Shown: in pieces, positions 18,970 to 26,015 of the stretch | Layout of the letters: each line of letters begins with the position of its first letter | Numbering within the stretch: position 1 is the first letter of the stretch | Assembly: GCF_003236315.1 (NCBI RefSeq) | Contig: NZ_POTY01000028.1 | Span: forward strand, 1 to 39,344 | Direction of reading: 5' to 3' | Origin: Micromonospora craterilacus | GTDB taxonomy: Bacteria; Actinomycetota; Actinomycetes; Mycobacteriales; Micromonosporaceae | Length of the DNA stretch: 39,344 bases | Program-made: the position numbers and the translations under genes | The notes under the pieces: model-generated | What the model was told of the DNA's origin: nothing | Databases searched by the model: none | The model's input: the letters and a program-made list of their open reading frames with translations, nothing else

Positions 18970-21642
18970 GTGGCCCAGCCCAGCCTTGATCCGCCACGAC
19001 CCGAACTGGCGGCCACGCCGGCCGAATTCGTTGCCGCGCTTCGCGTTCTGCGCTTGTGGTCCGGCCTGACGTACCGGCAGCTGACCGCCAAAGCGAGGGC
19101 ATCGGGTGATCACCTCGCGGTGAGCACGCTGGCGTCCGCGCTGAGCCGGTCCACACTGCCGAGACGCGAGGTCGTCGCCGGATTTGTCCGTGCCTGCGGG
19201 CTTGACGAACGGGCGGTAGCCGAATGGGTGGCCACTCGCGATGCACTGCTTGCCGCCTCCGGACAAGCCATCGACCAGGAGACGGCCGCGCCGGGGCGCC
19301 AACTGCCGACTGAGCTCGATTCGCCCAGACGTGCGGCACCCAGCATGTTGCCGCCCGACATCCGGGACTTCACCGGCCGCGCAACTCACCTAAAGGCGCT
19401 GCGGGATCTGCTGGCCAGGCAACCAGCCGGTGAGGATCGCCCCGACGTCCAGGTGACTGCGGCCATTTCCGGCATGGGCGGAATCGGCAAGACGGCGCTC
19501 GCTCTGCATGTGGCACACGCCCTGTGCACGGCGTTCCCGGACGGCCAACTCTGGATCGACCTACGCGACGCCGAAGGGTCGCCGCTGGACCCGGGTGACG
19601 TGCTGGCCCGGTTCCTCCGGGCGTTCGGGGTCGACCCTCGTGCGATCCCGGACGGTCAGAGCGAACGCGCCGAGATCTACCGCACCCTGCTGGCTCACCG
19701 GCGGGTACTGGTCGTCCTGGACAACGCGAGTTCGGAGCGGCAGATCCGTCCGTTGCTGCCAGGCGCTGCGACGTGCGCCGTACTGGTCACCAGCCGGCTC
19801 CGAATGACCGGTATCGAGGGCGCCTGGCACCTCGAGTTGGGGCAGTTCACGACGGACGAGGCAATTCAGTTGTTGGCCCGGATCACCAACGACGAGCGCA
19901 TACTGCCGGACTACGAGAAGGCCACCGAGATCGCGGAGTACTGCGGTGGTCTACCTCTCGCTGTTCGGATAGCCGGGGCACGCCTGGCGGCCCGTCCGGC
20001 CTGGCGTCTGGCTCATCTGGCGGCGATGCTCGGTGACGAACGGCGTCGATTGGATCGGCTGACCACCGGCGACCTCGCCGTCCGGGCATCGCTGGCGCTG
20101 AGCTACCGAGAGCTCGACGGGGAGTCCCGCCGGCTCTTCCGCCTGCTCGCTTGCTTCGACGTCCCCGACCTGCCGGCCTGGCTGGCAGCAGCCGTGTTGG
20201 ATTGTCCGTTCGAACAGGCGGCCGAGCATGTGGAGACGCTGGTCGACGCTCAACTACTTGCCGTCGCCGGCACTGATCCTGCCGGGCAGATCCGCTACGT
20301 CTATCACGACCTGGTCCGGCTGTTCGCGGTCGAGTGCGCCGCCGCCGAGGAGTCGGAGGAAGCCAGCGCCCAGGCACTCGTCCGTGGGCTTGGCACCTGG
20401 GTCACGCTTGCTGAACGGATGGCGCCGGCGATCCCGGGCCCATGTTTCGCGCTCATCGCCAGCCCTGTGCCGCGACCACCGGTCGACTGGGCGGACGACT
20501 ATCTGGCAGACATCGACCCGCTGAGTTGGTTCGACGCCGAACGTGCCGCGATGGTCTCCGCCAGCCGGCAAGCGTGCCGGCTCTCGCTGGATGACCTCGC
20601 TTTCGACCTCGCCGGACGGCTGGAGAAGTATTTCGACCTGCGCGGCATGTACGCGGACTGGGCGAGCCTCAACATTGAGGTGATGGCGGTCTGCCGACGG
20701 ACGGGCAACCAACTCGGCGAGGCTGTCATGCTTCGCGGCCTGCTCGACGTCAAAACCTGGACCGCCGGTCCGGGCGACGGTACCGCGATGGCCCGGCTGC
20801 ACAGCGAGTCGGCCCGGTTGCTGGCGACGTTCGATGCTCTCGGCCAGGACCAGGGCAGCTCGGACGCTGCCGTCATGTGCTCCTGGGCGTTGACAGCTGC
20901 CGGCTCGTACCCGGAAGCCGTGGCGATGGGTGAACGCGCGCTGCGGCTGGCCACCCGCTCGGGCCACCTGGGCGGTGAGGCACGCGGCCACCTGGCGCTG
21001 GCGGTAGCCACCTTCGAACAGGGACAGTTCGAGGCGGCGACCACGCACACGGCTGCTGCTTTGGATCGGGCCCGAAAACTGGGTAATTCCCGCTGGGAGG
21101 CGACCGCGTTGCAGTTCGCCGGTATTGGACACCGGGAGTTGGGGAACTTCGACCACAGCCAGCGTTTGCTCTCCGAGTCTTTACGGATCTCCCGCGCCTA
21201 CCGAGACAACTACACCGCGACGTTGACCCTGCTGGCTCTGGCCCGCCTTTACTTCAAGCGAGGTGACCCGAAGGCGCGGGAGACGGCTGAGATGTCGTTG
21301 GCGCTGGGGCGCGACTACCACATGACCCATCATCTGGCCGAGGCGTTCCAACTTCTCGGCGAAATCGAACTGGCAGGAGACTGCCCAATGCGTGCTGTTC
21401 CACACCTGGAGGAATCTGTCGCGCTGTGGCGTACCCGGGGTTGGCCTTCATTTCAAGCTGCGGCGTTGACCAGCCTTGGCCAGGCCCGCCTGCACTCGGA
21501 CCAGCGGGCCGCGCGTGTGGCGTTCGAGGAGGCACATACGATCTTCGTGCGATTGGGCAACATCGACAAAGCGGCTGAGCTGAAAGCATTGATCGGGTCG
21601 GTCGAATCGTCCAGTGCCGACAGGGAAACGGCAGTGTTCTGA
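18970..21642 (+). CDS. HTH-NB-ARC-TPR STAND protein
   Basis: An 890-residue signal-transduction ATPase with numerous domains. Residues about 15-95 form an XRE-like helix-turn-helix module (FVAALRVLRLWSGLTYRQL, VSTLASALSRSTLPRREV). The NB-ARC ATPase follows: DFTGRATHLKALRDLL, P-loop GMGGIGKT at 168-175, Walker B VLVVLD at 246-251, VLVTSRLRM (RNBS-B-like) and GGLPL at 326-330. From about residue 560 to the end are helical TPR-like repeats (EAVAMGERALRLATR, HRELGNFDHSQRLLSESLRI, LGEIELAGDCPMRAVPHLEE). It may be an AfsR-like regulator or an NTPase sensor in defence; neither is proved. Start GTG 18970 follows GGGGGAGGAG. Base composition is visibly less GC-rich than its neighbours, hinting at transfer. 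Confidence 0.85.
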   Translation: MAQPSLDPPRPELAATPAEFVAALRVLRLWSGLTYRQLTAKARASGDHLAVSTLASALSRSTLPRREVVAGFVRACGLDERAVAEWVATRDALLAASGQAIDQETAAPGRQLPTELDSPRRAAPSMLPPDIRDFTGRATHLKALRDLLARQPAGEDRPDVQVTAAISGMGGIGKTALALHVAHALCTAFPDGQLWIDLRDAEGSPLDPGDVLARFLRAFGVDPRAIPDGQSERAEIYRTLLAHRRVLVVLDNASSERQIRPLLPGAATCAVLVTSRLRMTGIEGAWHLELGQFTTDEAIQLLARITNDERILPDYEKATEIAEYCGGLPLAVRIAGARLAARPAWRLAHLAAMLGDERRRLDRLTTGDLAVRASLALSYRELDGESRRLFRLLACFDVPDLPAWLAAAVLDCPFEQAAEHVETLVDAQLLAVAGTDPAGQIRYVYHDLVRLFAVECAAAEESEEASAQALVRGLGTWVTLAERMAPAIPGPCFALIASPVPRPPVDWADDYLADIDPLSWFDAERAAMVSASRQACRLSLDDLAFDLAGRLEKYFDLRGMYADWASLNIEVMAVCRRTGNQLGEAVMLRGLLDVKTWTAGPGDGTAMARLHSESARLLATFDALGQDQGSSDAAVMCSWALTAAGSYPEAVAMGERALRLATRSGHLGGEARGHLALAVATFEQGQFEAATTHTAAALDRARKLGNSRWEATALQFAGIGHRELGNFDHSQRLLSESLRISRAYRDNYTATLTLLALARLYFKRGDPKARETAEMSLALGRDYHMTHHLAEAFQLLGEIELAGDCPMRAVPHLEESVALWRTRGWPSFQAAALTSLGQARLHSDQRAARVAFEEAHTIFVRLGNIDKAAELKALIGSVESSSADRETAVF

Positions 21643-21693
21643 GCTCAGAATCGTCGGCACCATGGACGCAACCCGAAGTCCAACCGTACCGAC

Positions 21694-21789
21694 GGTCGGC
21701 AGGTCAAGTTCACGCCGCAGGAACTTCGGGAACTGGACGAGTCGCCGAACGTCGAGGTCATCGTCCATCCCGAGGGCATGGAGTTCGAC
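21694..21789 (+). pseudogene. Fragment of FprA-type ferredoxin-NADP reductase
   Basis: Translated in the frame that ends at 22110, this stretch reads QVKFTPQELRELDESPNVEV then IVHPEGMEFD. It matches the internal segment after the GRRGP motif of FprA-like reductases (compare mycobacterial AAFTTLEIRELGE-type sequence, recalled from memory). No N-terminal FAD domain or C-terminal half is present. The fragment runs without a stop into the desaturase remnant, so it is a deletion scar and not a gene. Confidence 0.6.
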
Positions 21790-22110
21790 CTTCGCCCCAA
21801 CCACAAGGGCATGCCGCACCCGACCGGCGACGAGGACTACCTGCGCAAGCGGGTGCTTACCTCCCGTAACGTCCGCAGGAACCGGCTGGTCGACGCGGCG
21901 CTGGGCGGTTTGAACTACCAGATCGAGCACCACCTGTTCCCCGGTATGTCGACGCCCAACCTGCGCAAGGCCCAACCGATCGTGCAGGCGTACTGCGCCG
22001 AGATCGGTGTCTCCTACGAAGAGACCGGTCTCGTCGACTCCTGCCGGCAGGCCCTGCGACACCTGCACGAGGTGGGCGCACCCGCCCGGGCCGGACACGC
22101 GGCGCGCTGA
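21790..22110 (+). pseudogene. C-terminal remnant of a fatty-acid desaturase
   Basis: The last 106 codons of a membrane acyl-lipid/acyl-CoA desaturase survive: RPNHKGMP, YLRKRVLTSRNVR, the third histidine box ALGGLNYQIEHHLFPGM, PNLRKAQPIVQAYCAEIGV and RQALRHLHEVGAPARAG. The first two histidine boxes and all membrane segments are missing, so it cannot be active. An ATG at 21778 would give a 110-residue product, which automatic annotation may report as a desaturase. It is fused at about 21789 to the reductase fragment. Confidence 0.75.
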
Positions 22111-22190
22111 TCCAGCCTTACCGGTAGCGGAATGTCAACCTCCGTCCCGCCATGATCCGCCTCACCTGCGGCCGTCATCGTCGCGCCGTT

Positions 22191-22211
22191 TTCCGGTAAC
22201 TTCCGGAAGTT
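22191..22211. promoter_or_regulatory. Palindromic operator at the xylanase promoter
   Basis: AACTTCCGGAAGTT (22198-22211) is a perfect 14-base palindrome, and TTCCGG occurs twice exactly ten bases apart (22191 and 22201), placing both on one face of the helix. It touches the -35 hexamer of the xylanase gene. Sites of this kind suit a LacI/ROK-type sugar-responsive repressor, but the protein is not identified here. Confidence 0.6.
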
Positions 22212-22239
22212 GTGGTCAGAGCAGTGGGTCCGACATAAC
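22210..22239 (+). promoter_or_regulatory. Xylanase promoter
   Basis: TTGTGG (22210-22215) and CATAAC (22234-22239) are 18 bases apart. Transcription from about 22246 would leave a 75-base leader before the ATG at 22321. The -35 overlaps the palindrome, which suggests repression. Confidence 0.5.
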
Positions 22240-22320
22240 ATGCACGCGCTTGGATCCGTCCAGGGAAGACCGATGCCCGGCACACCCCACCGCCGTCCAA
22301 TCTGCGTAAAGGGACCCTCG

Positions 22321-25300
22321 ATGCGCCTCTGGAACCCGTCCCCTCGATCACGACGCCGATCGCGAACCCTCGCCGCGCTCTGTTCGACCGCGCTCATCGC
22401 GGCCATCGCCGCCGCACCCGCCCCGGCCGCCGCCGCGGCGGTCGTCCTCTCCAGCGACTTCGAGTCCGGCTCGTACGCTCCGTGGGGGCCACGCGGTGCC
22501 GTGACCCTCGGCATCGCCGACGAGGGCCACGAGAGCGACAACAGCCTGTCGGTCACCGGCCGCACCGCCAACTGGCAGGGCCCGGCGACGAGCGCGACCG
22601 CACTGTTCAACCCCGGAACCCAGTACACGGTCAGTGCCTGGGCGAAACTTCCGGCCGGCACCGAGGGCACCGCCGGGGTGCACTTCACCGTCGAGGCGAC
22701 CCCGGCCGGCGGCGGCGACAACACCTACACCTGGATCGGCGGCAACATCCCCACCACCGCGGACGGCTGGGTGCGGATCGGTGGCGAGTACACGCTGCCC
22801 ACGGGGCTCAGCGCCGCCACCCTCTACGTCGAGGCGGAGGGCAACACCCCGTTCCTCCTCGACGACATCCTGATCACCGCGCCCGACGGCGGCGGACCGG
22901 CGCCAGGCGTCGTTGTCATCGACACCGACTTCGAGGACGGGCTGGACGGCTGGGGCCCCCGCGACAGCGGCCCGGGTGCCCCCAGGGTCACCCTCACCGA
23001 CGTCGCGCACGCAGGCGCGTCCGCGGCGCTGGTCTCCGAACGCGTCAACCAGGGCGCCGGCCTCGGCCGCAACGTGACCAGCCTGTTCGAGACGGGCGTG
23101 ACCTACGAGTTCAGCGCCTGGCTCCGGTTCGCCGAAGGCCAGCCGACCGACCAGATCTGGCTCAGCCTCGCCAGCACGACCGGCGGCAGCCAGTCGTTCA
23201 GCACCCTCGCCCAGTTCGAGGCAATCACCAACACCGGGTGGACGCAGGTGACCGCCCGGTTCACCATGCCGGCCGCGGACAGCGCGCTCCTCTACTTCGA
23301 GACCCGCTGGCAGGGCGCGGACGTGGCCGGTAACACCAGCGACTTCCTCGTCGACGACATCGTCGTCCGGGTGCCCGAGCCTCCGGTCATCGAGGACCTC
23401 ACCGGCATCCACGAGACCACCGGCTTCCCGGTCGGCGTGGCGATCGACAGCCGGGAGACCGTCGGCGGGGCCGCGGAGTTGCTGACCCGGCACTTCAACC
23501 AGATCACGCCGGAAAACCACATGAAGCCCGAGGCCTGGTACGACAACGAGGGCAACTTCCGCCCGCACGACCAGGCGCTGGCCCTGATGGACTTCGCCCG
23601 GGACAACGACCTACGCGTCTACGGCCACGTGCTGGTCTGGCACAGCCAGACCCCGGCCTGGTTCTTCCAGGACGCCGCCGGGCAGCCACTGACCACGTCG
23701 GCGGCCCACCAGCAGCTGCTACGCGACCGGCTGCGGACCCACATCTTCGCCGTCGCCGAGTCGCTGAGCCAGCGGTACGGCCCGTTCGGCTCCGCCACCA
23801 ACCCGCTGTACGCGTTCGACGCGGTCAACGAGGTGGTCAGCGACAGCGGCGAGTACGCCGACGGCCTGCGCCGCAGCGAGTGGTACCGGATCCTCGGCGA
23901 AAGTTTCATCGATCTGACCTTCGAGTACGCGGACGCGGCGTTCAACGACGTCTACGCGGTCGGGAACACCGACCCGGTCGCCCTGTTCATCAACGACTAC
24001 AACACCGAGCAGAGCGGCAAGCAGGCCCGCTATCGGGCGCTCGTGCAGCGGCTGCTCGCGCGCGGCGTGCCGGTCGACGGGGTGGGCCACCAGTTCCACG
24101 TCTCGCTGGCCACGCCGGTCAGCAGCCTGGAGGCCGCGCTGGAGGCGTTCACGGACCTGCCGGTGACCCAGGCCGTCACCGAACTCGACGTCACCACGGG
24201 CACTCCGGTCACCCAGGCGAACCTGATCGAGCAGGGCTACTACTACCGGGACGCCTTCCGGATCTTCCGGGCGCACACCGACGACCTGCTGGCCGTCACC
24301 GTCTGGGGCCTCACCGACGGCCGTTCCTGGCGCTCCGGCAACGGCGCGCCGCTGCTGTTCGACGACAACCTGCGGGCCAAGCCGGCCTACCACGGGGCGG
24401 TGGACGGTGAGCTGCCCGCCCGGCTGCGTACCGCCAACGTCTTCGCCGGTGACGTGGCCCTCACCGCCGCCGCGCCGGCGGATCTGACCTGGCGCAAGCT
24501 TCCGCTGCACCGGGTGGAGGACAGGGCGCGGTTCCAGCTGCGCTGGGCACCGGATCACCTGACCGCGTACGTCGCGGTCGACGACGCCACGGTGTCCGGC
24601 GACGACCGGGTCACCTTCGTCCTGGGCGGCGAGACGTACCACGTCTCCCGCGACGGCAGCGGCGACGTGCCGGCCGTTGTGGCCAAGCGGGACGGCGGCT
24701 ATCACCTGGTCGCCCACCTGCCGCTGACGGGTGCCGCTCGGGGTGACACGCTCACCCTGGACGTGCGGGTCCGCGACAACGGCGCCACGTCCGGCTGGAA
24801 CACCCCGGGCGCGGTCGGCACCCTCACCCTGGTGGAGGAGCTGTCGTACCTGGAGGTGCGCGAGGCCGCCACCGCACCGGTCATCGACGGCACCGTGGAC
24901 CCCGTCTGGGCCCGCGCCGGCGCGGTGACCACGGCCAAGCAGGTCTCCGGCACCGGCGGCGCGACCGCGACGGTCCGCACCCTCTGGCGGGGCCAGACGC
25001 TCTACGTGCTGGCCGAGGTCACCGACCCGGTGGTGGACGTCTCGGGCTCCGACCCGTGGACCCAGGACTCGGTCGAGATCTACGTCGACGCGGGCAACGC
25101 CAAGAACGGCGCCTACCGCTACGACGACACCCAGATCCGGATCAACGCCGACAACGTCGTGTCGTTCGGCACCGGCGACGAGACGTTCCAAACGGGCCGG
25201 CTGAACAGCGCAGCCGTGCGTACCGCGACGGGCTACACCGTCGAGGCGGCGATCAGCCTGCTCGAATACGGCGGCCTCGACACCTTCCACGGCCTGGACT

Positions 25301-25686
25301 TCCAGGTCAACGACGCGTCGAACGGCGCTCGTACCGCGATCCGCAACTGGGCCGAGCAGGAGGGCGTGGGCTACCAGACCACCGCCCGGTGGGGAGTGGG
25401 CCGGCTGGTGGCCGGCTCCAACGTGGACATCACGCTGACCACGATCGCCCGGTGGAACTCCGACAGCGGCGGCGGCTACTGCGCGACCATCACCGCCACC
25501 AACACCAGCGACAAGCCCGTCGAGTGGACCGCTGTCGTCGACCTGGAAGGCGACATCTACGACGCGTGGAACTTCAAGCGGGAACGCCTGACCGATGGCA
25601 GCTACCGGATCAGGGGCGTGGACTGGAACCGCACCCTGGCACCGGGTGCCAGCACCTTCAGCATCGGATACTGCGCCAACCTGTGA
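22321..25686 (+). CDS. Secreted modular GH10 endo-1,4-beta-xylanase
   Basis: An 1121-residue exoenzyme cutting xylan. Modules in order: a signal peptide (about 1-40; the arginine-rich start SRRRSRTLAAL may allow Tat export); two CBM4_9/CBM22-type modules (about 41-186, VVLSSDFESG, and 197-353, VVIDTDFEDGLDGWG); a GH10 catalytic domain (about 358-695) with TPENHMKPEAW, GHVLVWHSQTPAWF, acid/base E504 in FDAVNEV and nucleophile E621 in TELDVTT; a linker-like beta region; a CBM9 module (about 841-1032, APVIDGTVDPVWARAG, WTQDSVEIYVDAGN); and a CBM2-like C-terminal module (about 1034-1121) with two cysteines near its ends (GGYCATI, GYCANL). ATG 22321 has AAAGGGA upstream. Confidence 0.93.
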   Translation: MRLWNPSPRSRRRSRTLAALCSTALIAAIAAAPAPAAAAAVVLSSDFESGSYAPWGPRGAVTLGIADEGHESDNSLSVTGRTANWQGPATSATALFNPGTQYTVSAWAKLPAGTEGTAGVHFTVEATPAGGGDNTYTWIGGNIPTTADGWVRIGGEYTLPTGLSAATLYVEAEGNTPFLLDDILITAPDGGGPAPGVVVIDTDFEDGLDGWGPRDSGPGAPRVTLTDVAHAGASAALVSERVNQGAGLGRNVTSLFETGVTYEFSAWLRFAEGQPTDQIWLSLASTTGGSQSFSTLAQFEAITNTGWTQVTARFTMPAADSALLYFETRWQGADVAGNTSDFLVDDIVVRVPEPPVIEDLTGIHETTGFPVGVAIDSRETVGGAAELLTRHFNQITPENHMKPEAWYDNEGNFRPHDQALALMDFARDNDLRVYGHVLVWHSQTPAWFFQDAAGQPLTTSAAHQQLLRDRLRTHIFAVAESLSQRYGPFGSATNPLYAFDAVNEVVSDSGEYADGLRRSEWYRILGESFIDLTFEYADAAFNDVYAVGNTDPVALFINDYNTEQSGKQARYRALVQRLLARGVPVDGVGHQFHVSLATPVSSLEAALEAFTDLPVTQAVTELDVTTGTPVTQANLIEQGYYYRDAFRIFRAHTDDLLAVTVWGLTDGRSWRSGNGAPLLFDDNLRAKPAYHGAVDGELPARLRTANVFAGDVALTAAAPADLTWRKLPLHRVEDRARFQLRWAPDHLTAYVAVDDATVSGDDRVTFVLGGETYHVSRDGSGDVPAVVAKRDGGYHLVAHLPLTGAARGDTLTLDVRVRDNGATSGWNTPGAVGTLTLVEELSYLEVREAATAPVIDGTVDPVWARAGAVTTAKQVSGTGGATATVRTLWRGQTLYVLAEVTDPVVDVSGSDPWTQDSVEIYVDAGNAKNGAYRYDDTQIRINADNVVSFGTGDETFQTGRLNSAAVRTATGYTVEAAISLLEYGGLDTFHGLDFQVNDASNGARTAIRNWAEQEGVGYQTTARWGVGRLVAGSNVDITLTTIARWNSDSGGGYCATITATNTSDKPVEWTAVVDLEGDIYDAWNFKRERLTDGSYRIRGVDWNRTLAPGASTFSIGYCANL

Positions 25687-25746
25687 CACCCGGCAACGAC
25701 GCCGACCGACAAGGCCCAGCACGGCCGAGCCGGTGAGGCATCTCCC

Positions 25747-25783
25747 GTGGCGGCCACCGTTCAACACTGGCGGTGGCCGCCAC
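25747..25783 (+). terminator. Perfect 13-bp hairpin after the xylanase
   Basis: GTGGCGGCCACCG (25747-25759) and CGGTGGCCGCCAC (25771-25783) are perfectly complementary around an 11-base loop. It lies 60 bases after the xylanase stop with no T tract, typical for high-GC terminators. The next gene is convergent. Confidence 0.75.
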
Positions 25784-26015
25784 CGGGCAGCACAGGGGCC
25801 CTATCGCAGCCGGACCGGACTGCCCTGGTGCAGGTCGAGGGTCCAGGTCTGCCGACAACAAGGACGGCCTGGTGCGGGCACTGCTGGCGCGGGCGCGAGC
25901 CGACGAGTCCAGGCCCCGGACGGCCTGGCGCTGATCTTCTTCCCTAGACAAGAGGAATCATCGATCAAGGGTTGCGGCCATGATCAGCCGGGGTCGATAC
26001 AGGCCCGGCCCCAGG
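25784..26015. other. Gap between convergent xylanase and acyltransferase genes
   Basis: No intact gene is seen in these 232 bases. A short plus-strand frame at 25851-25934 reads ADNKDGLVRALLARARAD, which vaguely resembles the end of a TetR helix-turn-helix, and may be a remnant, but it is too short to call. Confidence 0.4.

Noticed and set aside
25851..25934. Possible TetR regulator remnant (NKDGLVRALL)
   Set aside because: Only about 20 codons resemble the family, with no upstream helix-turn-helix, so chance similarity cannot be excluded.
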